A DNA stretch of 36,123 nt from Bacteroidales bacterium (GCA_016934055.1 JAFGTR010000184.1:1-36123), one strand, 5' to 3'; positions 1 through 7,762 are shown, numbered from the stretch's first letter. The notes: generated from the sequence alone by a model not told the origin. Made by a program: numbers and translations.

Positions 1-813
1 CATAGTTTTGTTCAAAGCTATGACGACGAACTGACTGCCTTCAGGGATTTTGCAGTGACACACCCGGAAAACTGTGTTTTGCTTCTTGATACTTACGATA
101 CCCTAAAAAGCGGATTGCCGCATGCCATAACGGTTGGAAAGGAAATGCAGGAAAGAGGTGAAAAACTTTTGGGGATTCGCCTTGATAGCGGCGATTTGGC
201 TTATCTGGCCAAAGAATCAAGAAAAATGCTGGACAGCGAGGGTCTTAATTATGTAAAGATTGCAGTGTCGAACCAATTGGATGAATATGTGATTAAAAGC
301 CTGATCGAGCAAAATGCTCCTGTTGATTTGTTCGGCGTGGGGACAAGCCTGGTTACCGGTCAACCCGATGCAGCGCTCGACGGCGTTTATAAACTGGCCT
401 TTGCCAATGGAAAGCCGTGTATAAAGCTTTCTGAGTCCATAAGCAAAATTACACTGCCGCACAGGAAACAAGTGTACCGGCTGATGAATGAAGATGACAC
501 ATGGATAGGTGCTGATGCAATATCGCTGGCTGATGAAAAAGCTTTTGAAAGAATGCACCATCCTTTTGAACCCGGGAAAAATATGTTTATCGGGAAATCA
601 AAAAAAGAGTCATTACTGAAACTGGTGATGGAAAAAGGAAAGCGTTGCGGTAAGGAAAAAAAACCTGAAGAAATATCAGCCTACAGCAAGGAAAGAATTA
701 AAAAACTACCCGACGAATATAAAAGATTCAACAATCCGCATGTATATAAAACAGGAATCACCGACAGGTTAAAATCAGAAAGGGACAGGCTTATTGAAAT
801 CCACAAATCATAA
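1..813 (+). CDS. pncB: nicotinate phosphoribosyltransferase, C-terminal part (cut by window start)
   Basis: Converts nicotinate, PRPP and ATP to nicotinate mononucleotide in the Preiss-Handler NAD salvage pathway; cytosolic. The reading frame is open from base 1 (HSFVQSYDDELTAFRDFA...), so the true start lies upstream and the GTG at 55 is not a real start. Seen in sequence: the family motif GIRLDSGDL, then FGVGTSLVTG, the phosphoribosyl-phosphate binding turn, then KLSESISKITLPHRKQVYR, typical of the long form of the family. About 270 residues remain of a roughly 480-residue enzyme. The next recognised gene on this strand is a nicotinamidase, which makes the substrate of this enzyme, so the pair forms a nicotinamide-to-NaMN route. 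Identification is firm; only the N-terminus is missing. Confidence 0.94.
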   Translation, partial: HSFVQSYDDELTAFRDFAVTHPENCVLLLDTYDTLKSGLPHAITVGKEMQERGEKLLGIRLDSGDLAYLAKESRKMLDSEGLNYVKIAVSNQLDEYVIKSLIEQNAPVDLFGVGTSLVTGQPDAALDGVYKLAFANGKPCIKLSESISKITLPHRKQVYRLMNEDDTWIGADAISLADEKAFERMHHPFEPGKNMFIGKSKKESLLKLVMEKGKRCGKEKKPEEISAYSKERIKKLPDEYKRFNNPHVYKTGITDRLKSERDRLIEIHKS

Positions 814-970
814 TTTAAACCGAACAAACCTGAAAAATATGAATTACAGTAATGGATAATCTCAGATCTATTCAGCTTACACAGGGAAAGTTATATAACA
901 GTAATGAGTTTTATAAAAGTATAAATCTTCTCTATACAGGTTAACCATGATAATTAAAAATGGACAGAAA

Positions 971-1585
971 ATGAAAACACTGATAATAATTGATGTTCAG
1001 AACGATTTTATACCGGGAGGCACACTGGAAGTTCCTGAAGGCGATAAAATAATACAGGTCATAAACCGTATACAGGATAAATTTGATCTGGTGATTGCCA
1101 CACAAGACTGGCATCCTTCGAATCACATCAGTTTTGCCTCCAACCACAAGGATAAAAAACCTTTTGAAAAAATTGAATGGAGGGGCATGCCCCAGATTTT
1201 GTGGCCCGACCATTGTGTACAAAATACACATGGAGCCGATTTTCCCCACGACCTGAATATGGCTAAAACCGAAGCCATATTCAGAAAAGGCATGGATTGG
1301 CAAATTGACAGTTATAGCGGGTTTTACGATAATGGACATCAAAAGAATACCGGGCTTGCGAGTTACCTCCGCGAACGCAAAGCAAAAGATCTGTTTTTTT
1401 GCGGACTGGCTGCTGATGTTTGTGTGTGGTTTTCAATAATTGATGCCTTAAAAGAAGGATTTTATGTGACCCTTATTGAAGATGCTACCAAACCCATTGA
1501 TGTGAATGAATTTGTAATCATAAAGGAAGAAATAAAAAAGCTGGGAGGTAAAATTGTAATGTCTGATGATATTAGCAGCCGCTAA
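971..1585 (+). CDS. pncA: nicotinamidase (isochorismatase fold)
   Basis: Hydrolyses nicotinamide to nicotinate and ammonia, feeding the phosphoribosyltransferase just upstream. Start chosen at ATG 971 (MKTLIIIDVQNDF); an in-frame ATG at 947 would add eight residues before the conserved first strand and is less likely. From 971 the protein is 204 residues. Catalytic triad candidates are Asp8 (IIIDVQ), Lys106 (FRKGMD) and Cys151 (GLAADVCV). Metal ligands are expected in TQDWHPSNH (Asp46, His48 and a following His). The segment WPDHCVQNTHGADF is typical of bacterial PncA. It ends 8 bases before the convergent regulator gene. A sirtuin further along the same strand would release nicotinamide, its substrate. 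Confident call. Confidence 0.95.
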   Translation: MKTLIIIDVQNDFIPGGTLEVPEGDKIIQVINRIQDKFDLVIATQDWHPSNHISFASNHKDKKPFEKIEWRGMPQILWPDHCVQNTHGADFPHDLNMAKTEAIFRKGMDWQIDSYSGFYDNGHQKNTGLASYLRERKAKDLFFCGLAADVCVWFSIIDALKEGFYVTLIEDATKPIDVNEFVIIKEEIKKLGGKIVMSDDISSR

Positions 1586-1593
1586 CAAAGTCT

Positions 1594-2289
1594 TTACCCC
1601 TTTCTTCCAATTTCCAACAACTTATCCTTATCAATTATTTCAATGTTCTTCCCATCAAGTGTAAGTATTCCTTCTTTTTCAAACTCCTTTAAAAACTTAA
1701 TAGTGCTTTCGGTAGAAATGGATGCAAAATCGGCAATATCCTGCCGATTAAGATACTGAAAGACATCAAGTTCAATAAATTCGGCTGAAGAAAGATAAAG
1801 CAGAGCAGAAGCTATTTTCCCATGCATTTGTTTGTAGGAAATATTCTTTATGATGTTTAAATAATGTGTTTCATTTCTGCAGTTTTTTGAGGCAATGCGC
1901 AAGGCAAAGTCATGATTCTTCTCCATGAGCTGATACAAACCTGCTTTGTCGATCATACAGATCGTTGAATCTTTTACTGCCATAGCAGAATAGTTATACA
2001 CAGTTTCACCAAAAAGTGAAGAAATGGCTAAAAACTCACCTTTCTGAGCAAGACTTATGTTAATTTGCTTTGCCGGCCCCGTCTGAAGATATATCTTTAC
2101 AAGCCCTTCAACGATATACATGACATATGGTGAAAAGGCCCCCTGTTTGAAAAGGTTTTCTCCCTGTATATAAGTTAACTGAATTTTTTTTTCATTTATA
2201 AAATCAAGTTCTTCGGGATACAAATGCTGAAAACATTGTGATGCTTTTTTACACTCCCTGCAATTTATAACATTCTTTGCCAATGACAT
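1594..2289 (-). CDS. Crp/Fnr-family regulator with FNR-like [4Fe-4S] cysteine pattern
   Basis: Transcription regulator of 231 residues: N-terminal cyclic-nucleotide-like beta-roll (about 25-135), dimer helix (about 140-170) and C-terminal winged helix (about 178-225, LNRQDIADFASISTESTIKFLKEF). The N-terminus carries Cys10, Cys13 and Cys19 in C-X2-C-X5-C spacing, and a further Cys111 in the beta-roll. E. coli FNR uses Cys20, 23, 29 and 122, so both the triplet spacing and the distance to the fourth Cys (92 versus 93) match. This supports an oxygen-labile [4Fe-4S] cluster; that is inference from spacing, not proof. The gene is divergent from the NifX-like cluster starting at 2548, with a 258-bp intergenic region holding a nested inverted repeat, so it is the obvious candidate to control that cluster. 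Confidence 0.9.
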   Translation of the reverse strand: MSLAKNVINCRECKKASQCFQHLYPEELDFINEKKIQLTYIQGENLFKQGAFSPYVMYIVEGLVKIYLQTGPAKQINISLAQKGEFLAISSLFGETVYNYSAMAVKDSTICMIDKAGLYQLMEKNHDFALRIASKNCRNETHYLNIIKNISYKQMHGKIASALLYLSSAEFIELDVFQYLNRQDIADFASISTESTIKFLKEFEKEGILTLDGKNIEIIDKDKLLEIGRKG

Positions 2290-2431
2290 CGTTATTCATT
2301 ATACTAACACTTTACAAAAGTATCAAACGTAAATAAATAAAAGACGCTTTTCTATAAAAACCATCCAATAACCAAACAAAAGATTCATATTCATTGCATT
2401 CCATTTACCTAACTTCATAAATAACAGGATC

Positions 2432-2497
2432 TGATTTTTGACAGGAAAAAAACTGAAAAATTTCAGTTTCAAAGGAATAGTCAAAAATCACTTTTTT
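2432..2497 (+). promoter_or_regulatory. nested inverted repeat followed by a T run, upstream of first NifX-like gene
   Basis: Outer arms TGATTTTTGAC (2432-2442) and GTCAAAAATCA (2480-2490) are perfect 11-bp complements. Inside lie inner arms AAACTGAAA (2450-2458) and TTTCAGTTT (2461-2469), 9 bp and perfect. A run of six T follows at 2492-2497. As RNA on the plus strand this could fold into one long hairpin with an internal loop, resembling a weak attenuator. As DNA, either palindrome could be an operator, for instance for the divergent Crp/Fnr gene. A TAATTTAG at 2522-2529 resembles the Bacteroidota -7 box TAnnTTTG, 18 bases before the ATG at 2548. Function is not established. Confidence 0.55.
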
Positions 2498-2547
2498 ATG
2501 GCTAAGATAATTCTGCCGGGATAATTTAGCGTTAAAATTATTTGAAA

Positions 2548-2901
2548 ATGAAAAGAATTGCCATTCCGGTTGTTAAAAGTCAGTTAAGTGAATATTTCGG
2601 GCACTGTAACCATTATAAAATATTTGAAATTGATGAAGGCATTGTTAAAAGCGAACAGCTTGAGGTGCCTCCCAAAGAAGATATAAAAAAACTTCCGGAA
2701 TGGGCAGTAAGCAAAGGGATAACAGATATTATTACCTATAAAATAGACAAACATATTATTAATTTATTTGCCCCTTTAAAGATTAACCTGTTTATTGGTG
2801 TCCCGATAGGCACCCCGGGGAAACTCATTAAAGATTATATTAACGGGAAACTTAAATCGGATGAAACAATTATTTCAAAAATAATTTCCAACAATGAATA
2901 A
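2548..2901 (+). CDS. NifX/NifB-C-like (Nitro_FeMo-Co family) protein 1
   Basis: Small single-domain protein (117 residues) of the dinitrogenase iron-molybdenum-cofactor biosynthesis family, whose nitrogenase members (NifX, NafY, NifB C-terminus) carry metal-cofactor precursors. Seen: KRIAIPVVKSQLSEYFGHCNHYKIFEID at the N-terminus, with the family signature FGHC/FGH followed by an aromatic strand; then KGITDIITYKIDKHIINLF and a C-terminal IGTPGKLIKDYINGKL helix. Start set at ATG 2548; a TTG at 2542 is also possible. No nif structural genes are in the window, so this is one of the non-nitrogenase members common in anaerobes, whose client is unknown. It opens the plus-strand block divergent from the FNR-like regulator. 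Confidence 0.82.
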   Translation: MKRIAIPVVKSQLSEYFGHCNHYKIFEIDEGIVKSEQLEVPPKEDIKKLPEWAVSKGITDIITYKIDKHIINLFAPLKINLFIGVPIGTPGKLIKDYINGKLKSDETIISKIISNNE

Positions 2902-2923
2902 TACAATTGCATTTCTGAAAATT

Positions 2924-3062
2924 ATGGTTGATAAAAATATTAAAAAAGTCGTATAAGGTTTTGCCTTTAATGATATTACAGCATGTAACTTCTGTTGTAA
3001 CCGGCGGAATAATTGCTGCATTCAGCGCATCAAAACATTTAAAAACTGAACAACAAAATTAA
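2924..3062 (+). pseudogene. possible decayed small ORF
   Basis: Between two NifX-like genes there are two adjacent short open segments in different frames: ATG 2924 to TAA 2954-2956 (MVDKNIKKVV) and ATG 2970 to TAA 3060-3062 (30 residues, including SVVTGGIIAAFSASKHLK). Read together, with a stop and a frame change, they could be the remains of one small gene with a hydrophobic C-terminal stretch. I do not recognise the family. Chance ORFs of this size are common, so this is only a suggestion. Confidence 0.2.
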
Positions 3063-3136
3063 TTGCTTGATATTAATGGTGAGTTGATTAACATTTACGC
3101 ATAATGATAAAGTATTTAACTTAATTATCAATCAAT

Positions 3137-3583
3137 ATGAATAAAGAATCATTCTGTTTTGCTTTTGCAGTTAATCATGCCGGTGAGTTTCAACCAAAGC
3201 ATTTTGGCGATGCTGACAGATATTTGGTTTATGAATGGCAAAATAATGAATTGGTGTATTTAAAAGAATTAATCAATATCTACAAAGCCTTTGATGAAGA
3301 GCAGGAACATGGCTCACATAAAAAAGGCAACGCCATTATAGAATATCTGAAAAATGAAGGTGTTAAAGTATTGGTTTCTAAACAATTTGGCAGAAACATA
3401 CGCATGGTGAACCGCCATTTCATTCCCGTAATAATTTATAAAGAAACACCTGATGAGGTCATTCCTGTAATAAAAAAGAATATAAAATGGATTGAAGATG
3501 AATTTCGAAAAAACCCTGAAGAATATAAACTTTTTACTTTTAAAAGCGATGTACTGAAAACGATAATCAAAACCAATGAATAA
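3137..3583 (+). CDS. NifX/NifB-C-like (Nitro_FeMo-Co family) protein 2
   Basis: A 148-residue member of the iron-molybdenum cofactor carrier family. The N-terminal strand FCFAFAVNHAGEFQPKHFGDADRYLVYEW has the family's HFGDADRY signature. The middle EYLKNEGVKVLVSKQFGRN corresponds to the usual glycine-containing strand and loop where family members place a metal-binding residue. It has about 30 extra C-terminal residues (WIEDEFRKNPEEYKLF...) compared with copy 1. Its last 8 bases overlap the start of the radical SAM gene at 3576, so the two are probably translationally coupled and may act together, as NifX-like carriers often sit beside radical SAM enzymes. The client cofactor or metal is unknown. 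Confidence 0.82.
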   Translation: MNKESFCFAFAVNHAGEFQPKHFGDADRYLVYEWQNNELVYLKELINIYKAFDEEQEHGSHKKGNAIIEYLKNEGVKVLVSKQFGRNIRMVNRHFIPVIIYKETPDEVIPVIKKNIKWIEDEFRKNPEEYKLFTFKSDVLKTIIKTNE

Positions 3584-4529
3584 CATGGAACGAAGAGTAT
3601 TTGGTCCTGTACCATCGCGCAGACTTGGACAAAGCCTGGGAATAAACAATATACCTTATAAGATATGCACATACTCCTGTATATATTGCCAGGTTGGAAA
3701 AGCTATAAAAATGCAGGTCAACAGGCAGGAATTTTATAAACCCCATGAACTGGCTGAAGAGGTAAAAGTGTTGTTACGCGATATTCAGGATAATAATCAA
3801 TATCCGGACTATATTACTGTTGTACCCGACGGGGAACCAACTCTTGATATTCACCTGGGGGAACTTATTGATGAACTGAAAATTTTTAAAATACCAATAG
3901 CGATTATTACCAATGCATCATTAATACATTTACCTGATGTTCAAAAAGATCTGTTAAAAACCAGTTTTGTTTCGGTTAAAGTTGATGCTGTCAATGTGGA
4001 AACCTGGAAAAAAATAAACAAATGTCATAAAAAGCTAAACCTAAATGACATAAAAAAAGGAATACAATTCTTTGCAAAACAATTCAAAGGTAAACTAGTA
4101 ACCGAAACAATGCTTGTTGATGGCATCAATGATTCACATAATGAATTTGAAGGCATAGCCGGGTTTATTGAAACCTTTAATCCCGACACAGCCTACATTT
4201 CCATTCCCACCCGTCCGCCGGCATTCAAAGGTGTTTTGCCTGCTAATGAGGTTGCTGTAACAGCAGCCTATAATATCTTCAGGCAACATATCGCTAAGGT
4301 AGAATTACTAACAGGCTATGAAGGCAATGCTTTTTCTTCCACCGGAAATTTCAGGGAAGATATTTTAAGTATTACAGCCGTTCACCCCATGCGCGAGGAT
4401 GCAGTACTGGAATTAATGCATAAAACAGGTGACCAGAAAAATTTACTGGACGCTCTTTTGGAAGAAAACCTCCTTGAAAAAATACAATACGGCGGACATT
4501 ATTATTATCTGAGAAAGTTTAAAAAATGA
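3576..4529 (+). CDS. radical SAM protein, COG0731-like
   Basis: Radical S-adenosylmethionine enzyme of 317 residues. The cluster motif is C-X3-C-X2-C at Cys31, Cys35 and Cys38 (KICTYSCIYCQVG), with N-terminal RRVFGPVPSRRLGQSLGINN typical of the COG0731 group related to the TYW1 catalytic domain. VVPDGEPTLD is the GEPTL motif that contacts SAM, and SIPTRPPA lies in a later barrel strand. The C-terminal 70 residues (REDILSITAVHPMREDAVLELM...YYYLRKFKK) look like a winged-helix tail. ATG 3576 is used; ATG 3585 is an alternative. The gene overlaps the NifX-like gene by 8 bases and is followed 3 bases later by the editing-domain gene, so it is in the middle of an operon. Substrate unknown; a tRNA or metallocofactor substrate would fit the neighbours. 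Confidence 0.87.
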   Translation: MNNMERRVFGPVPSRRLGQSLGINNIPYKICTYSCIYCQVGKAIKMQVNRQEFYKPHELAEEVKVLLRDIQDNNQYPDYITVVPDGEPTLDIHLGELIDELKIFKIPIAIITNASLIHLPDVQKDLLKTSFVSVKVDAVNVETWKKINKCHKKLNLNDIKKGIQFFAKQFKGKLVTETMLVDGINDSHNEFEGIAGFIETFNPDTAYISIPTRPPAFKGVLPANEVAVTAAYNIFRQHIAKVELLTGYEGNAFSSTGNFREDILSITAVHPMREDAVLELMHKTGDQKNLLDALLEENLLEKIQYGGHYYYLRKFKK

Positions 4530-4532
4530 ATT

Positions 4533-4949
4533 ATGAAAGTATTATTTATTTATTGCAGAAAATTTGGGTATACACCCACTATTAAAACAGTTGAAGGTGT
4601 CCCTGATAACAAAAATGTACCGGTATATTTCGAAGATATCCAAACTGCTTTTATACATGTTGAAGAGGAAGATGTGGTAAAAAATGCTGAGGTTGAAAAA
4701 AAACTGGTTAAAAACCTGAAATGGATATGCGGTAAAAACCAGGTGAAAAAAGTTGTTATACACTCTTTTGCGCATCTTTCAGATAGTAAAGCCGACCCCG
4801 GTTTTACCATGCAATTTTTCAGCAATATTGAGGAACGTATGAAAAATGCCGGTTATGAAGTGCATCAAACTCCTTTCGGTTATTTTCTTGATTTACAGGT
4901 TGATGCGCCGGGGTTTTCCTTTGCCCGGGTTTTTAAGAACATTAATTAA
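4533..4949 (+). CDS. freestanding archaeal-type threonyl-tRNA synthetase editing domain
   Basis: A 138-residue protein resembling the N-terminal editing domain of archaeal ThrRS (tRNA-Thr_ED), a D-aminoacyl-tRNA-deacylase-like fold that removes serine mischarged on tRNA-Thr. Seen: the N-terminal strand MKVLFIYCRKFGYTP, a central AFIHVEEEDV, then HSFAHLSDSKADPGFTMQFFSNIEERMKNAGYEV and TPFGYFLDLQVDAPGFSFARVFKNI, which matches the archaeal pattern of FAHLS, a helix, and PFGYYK/F. There is no synthetase body. It starts 3 bases after the radical SAM gene. A role in trans editing is possible, but a different deacylase substrate is equally possible. Fold assignment is fairly sure, function is not. 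Confidence 0.78.
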   Translation: MKVLFIYCRKFGYTPTIKTVEGVPDNKNVPVYFEDIQTAFIHVEEEDVVKNAEVEKKLVKNLKWICGKNQVKKVVIHSFAHLSDSKADPGFTMQFFSNIEERMKNAGYEVHQTPFGYFLDLQVDAPGFSFARVFKNIN

Positions 4950-4981
4950 CAGTGTCCTTATAGGCAAAAAAAAATATCATT

Positions 4982-5074
4982 ATGGAAAACTATATAATTG
5001 CCTCATCAGGTGATACCATATATTCAAAAATATCAGGAAAGTATAGGCATTCTGATTATTTTCAAAAATTTTAA
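4982..5074 (+). pseudogene. truncated NifX-like gene (first 30 codons only)
   Basis: ATG 4982 opens a 30-codon frame, MENYIIASSGDTIYSKISGK then YRHSDYFQKF, ended by TAA 5072-5074. It aligns without gaps to the start of the intact NifX-like protein encoded at 17564-18085 (MEKYLVASSGDTVDAKVSGR...): 14 of 30 residues are identical and many others similar, including ASSGDT and the SG-x3-H region. Everything after the first two strands is missing. It is best read as the remnant of a fifth NifX-family gene; the stop is followed directly by the strong ribosome-binding site of the next gene, so leader-peptide use is conceivable but unsupported. Confidence 0.65.
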
Positions 5075-5087
5075 AGGAGGAATTTAA
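5075..5087 (+). promoter_or_regulatory. strong Shine-Dalgarno site
   Basis: AGGAGG lies at 5075-5080, seven bases before ATG 5088, preceded by more A's (TTTTAAAGGAGG). Most genes here have no such site, as is usual in Bacteroidota. It fixes the start of the flavin oxidoreductase. Confidence 0.75.
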
Positions 5088-6947
5088 ATGTTGTCATTAA
5101 AAAATCCATTCATTTTTGCCCCCATAAAAACAGGTTATAGCGATGGAAACGGCAGAATTACCGAAAAACATTTTGCATTTTATAGCCGAAGGGCAAAATA
5201 TTTAGGGGCAATCACCCCGGAACCTTTTTATCTCGATAAAGGTTTACGTGAAATACCTACACAACTGGGTATTGATAATGATGATAAAATTGAAGGATTA
5301 AAAAAATTAACAGGTATTATCCATCAGTTTAACACAAAAGTGATTGCCCACCTTAGTCATCCGGGAAGAATGGCCAATCCGAAAATACCGGGGAATTATT
5401 ATGTATCGGCTACACATATGCCCTGTGAAAATGGCGGGGCTACTCCTCAAAAGATGGATATTGACGATATAAAAAAAGCTGTTGGCCTGTTTGTTAACGC
5501 AGCCATCAGAGCGGAAAAATCAGGATTTGATGGTATTGAATTGCAGTTTGGACATGGTTACCTGCCGGCACAATTTATTTCCCCATTTGTAAATAACAGA
5601 AACGACGAATATGGAGGAAGTTTTGAAAACCGGATCAAATTTTCTCTTGAGATTTTAAGAGCCTTAAAGGAGGTGACAAATATTCCCGTAATTATAAGAA
5701 TAAGCGGTGATGAAATGATCCCTGAAGGAATTAAATTGCCGGAGATGATTGATTTTTCCAAAATCCTTGAAAAAAAAGGTGTTCAGGCCATACACGTTTC
5801 TGCCGGAAGCGTGTGTTCAACGCCTCCATGGTATTTTCAACACATGTTTATTGAAAAAGGCAAAATTTGGGAATTTGCCAAAGCCATTAAAAACAATGTT
5901 GATATCCCTGTTATATTTGTTGGAAGAATAAACAAAACAGACGATATTGAAAGAATAAAAAATGACTATGCTGCAGATTATATTGCTATCGGCAGAGCTT
6001 TAGTCGCAGACCCTGATTTTATTGGGAAATATCTTGCCAAAGTTAAAGGACAAATTCGACCATGTCTGGCTTGCGAACAAGGATGTTTGGGAGGAGTAAG
6101 AGCCGGACAGGGATTAAAATGCCTTGTTAATCCTGAAGTAGGAAAAGAAACCGAAGCGTTAAAACCGGCACAAACCATAAAAAAATGTGCTGTTATCGGC
6201 GGAGGCCTTGCAGGAATGCAGGCTTGTATTACTTTAAAAAGAAGAGGCCATATGGTTGACCTTTATGAAAAAGATAAGCTCGGCGGACAGTTTAATCTTG
6301 CCCATCTTACACCACATAAAAAATCAATGGCAAGATTAGTTCCTTATTTTATAAATGAACTAAAAACCAATAAAATAAATACTATTTTTAAAGAAGTGAC
6401 AAACAGCGATATGCTGTCAAAATACGATTGTGTTGTGCTGGCAACAGGTTCAAAACCTGCTGTGCCCAGAATTGAAGGATTGGATAAATATTACTGGGCT
6501 GATATTATGCTGGAAAAAAATTTGCCATCTGATAAGAAAGTCTTAATCATCGGAGGCGGACTTGTTGGCGTTGACATCGCTACTGCATTGATTCCCAGAA
6601 ATAATCAAATAATTATCGCTGAATTACTGGCAGACTTTGCCAGGGATATGGAAATGATAGCCAGGGAAATTTCACTCCGGCAAATGAATGAGAAAAAAGT
6701 AATTTTCAGTGATCATACCAATATTAAAAGAATTGATGGTAAGACCGTGTATGCAGAAAGAAATAATGAACTTATTCAATTCGACAATATCGATATTATT
6801 GTAATTTCTGTTGGAACGCAAAGTTATACCCCTCTTAAGAATGAATTGAATAACAGCGTACCGGTTTATGTAATCGGCGATGCAAAAAATATAGGGAATG
6901 CTCAGGGTGCCATTAGTGACGGATATGAAAGTGCAAAAGAAATATAA
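5088..6947 (+). CDS. old-yellow-enzyme NADH:flavin oxidoreductase with [4Fe-4S] and FAD domains
   Basis: A 619-residue enoate/dienoyl-CoA-reductase-type enzyme. The FMN TIM barrel spans about 1-325, with HGYLPAQFISPFVNNRNDEYGGSFENR (from about 156) as the family's substrate/FMN motif and VGRI/IGRALVADP at the phosphate site. Cys326, Cys329, Cys333 and Cys345 (CLACEQGC...C) should bind a [4Fe-4S] cluster. FAD/NAD-binding motifs follow at about 369 (VIGGGLAGMQA) and about 488 (IIGGGLVGVD). Such enzymes pass electrons from NAD(P)H through FAD, the cluster and FMN to an activated C=C bond or similar acceptor. It has a near-perfect Shine-Dalgarno site, unlike its neighbours, which may indicate origin from another lineage. 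Substrate cannot be told. Confidence 0.9.
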   Translation: MLSLKNPFIFAPIKTGYSDGNGRITEKHFAFYSRRAKYLGAITPEPFYLDKGLREIPTQLGIDNDDKIEGLKKLTGIIHQFNTKVIAHLSHPGRMANPKIPGNYYVSATHMPCENGGATPQKMDIDDIKKAVGLFVNAAIRAEKSGFDGIELQFGHGYLPAQFISPFVNNRNDEYGGSFENRIKFSLEILRALKEVTNIPVIIRISGDEMIPEGIKLPEMIDFSKILEKKGVQAIHVSAGSVCSTPPWYFQHMFIEKGKIWEFAKAIKNNVDIPVIFVGRINKTDDIERIKNDYAADYIAIGRALVADPDFIGKYLAKVKGQIRPCLACEQGCLGGVRAGQGLKCLVNPEVGKETEALKPAQTIKKCAVIGGGLAGMQACITLKRRGHMVDLYEKDKLGGQFNLAHLTPHKKSMARLVPYFINELKTNKINTIFKEVTNSDMLSKYDCVVLATGSKPAVPRIEGLDKYYWADIMLEKNLPSDKKVLIIGGGLVGVDIATALIPRNNQIIIAELLADFARDMEMIAREISLRQMNEKKVIFSDHTNIKRIDGKTVYAERNNELIQFDNIDIIVISVGTQSYTPLKNELNNSVPVYVIGDAKNIGNAQGAISDGYESAKEI

Positions 6948-7066
6948 ACACATGACAGCTTTGTCCGAATAAAATGCAACCGATGAAGTGAAAATTAAAT
7001 CTGAACTTGCCATGAATGAGTTTAATAACAGGATGAGGAATTTGGAGACCGATAAAATCTTTGAAT

Positions 7067-7762
7067 ATGAAACCGCAAAACAATATGAATAAAAATAATA
7101 ATAATAAGGTAAAGAAATTATACCCTGATTCCCACGTTGAGTTAAAGGAATTTATCGCTAAAAATTACGATACAGTAATAAATATCGGCACGCTGGGAAT
7201 TTATAAAAGCTTTATTAAAAAAGCCGTCCGTCACATGAACATACAACCCGGTGATCACATCCTTGATTTAGGTTGCGGTACCGGCAGAAATGCCAGACTG
7301 ATGTGCCGGTATTTGAATGAAAAAGGTCATATCACCGGATTGGATATTTCGGAGCACATGGAAAAACAGTTTCACTATAAATTTAAAAGGGATAAGCGTG
7401 CAGAGTATATAAAACAGCGTATTGACCTGCAGTTCAATTTGCAACGAACCTATGATAAAGTTTTTATCAGTTTTGTTATACATGGTTTTCCTCATGAAAT
7501 CCGCAGCATTGTGATACAAAATGCCTATGATCATATAAAACCGGGCGGTAAATTTTTTATCCTCGATTTTGCTGAATTCGACATGGATAAAATGCCCGGA
7601 TTACACAGATTTATCTTTAAAACAATTGAATGTAAATATGCCTTTGATTTCATTAAAAGAAACTGGAAAGAAATACTGAACAGCTATGGATTTGAACATA
7701 TTACCGAAAACTTATATTTAAAAAAATACATTCGCTTATTAAGCGCCCAAAAAAATGGATGA
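7067..7762 (+). CDS. class I SAM-dependent methyltransferase
   Basis: About 231 residues with a Rossmann methyltransferase domain. Motif I is DHILDLGCGTGRNARLM, motif II is ITGLDIS, and motif III/IV region is YDKVFISFVIHGFPHE followed by HIKPGGKFFILDFAEFD. The overall layout is of the UbiE/ArsM-like Methyltransf_11/25 groups. The N-terminal 20 residues are Asn/Lys-rich and may be a late extension; ATG 7067 is used, and ATG 7085 is equally possible. Its last 8 bases overlap the next NifX-like gene, implying coupling. The substrate could be a small molecule, a quinone or a metalloid; nothing visible decides this. Confidence 0.85.
   Translation: MKPQNNMNKNNNNKVKKLYPDSHVELKEFIAKNYDTVINIGTLGIYKSFIKKAVRHMNIQPGDHILDLGCGTGRNARLMCRYLNEKGHITGLDISEHMEKQFHYKFKRDKRAEYIKQRIDLQFNLQRTYDKVFISFVIHGFPHEIRSIVIQNAYDHIKPGGKFFILDFAEFDMDKMPGLHRFIFKTIECKYAFDFIKRNWKEILNSYGFEHITENLYLKKYIRLLSAQKNG

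Noticed and set aside
852..944. 30-codon ORF MDNLRSIQLTQGKLYNSNEF... between pncB and pncA
   Set aside because: Short, no recognisable domain, and no ribosome-binding or promoter support; treated as intergenic.
2548..3583. Nitrogenase (nif) gene cluster
   Set aside because: Only NifX/NifB-C-like carriers are present; no nifH, nifD, nifK, nifE or nifN was seen.
7013..7090. Short frame (ELAMNEFNNRMRNLETDKIFEYE-like) overlapping the methyltransferase start
   Set aside because: Only about 26 codons, no family match, and it overlaps the better-supported methyltransferase.
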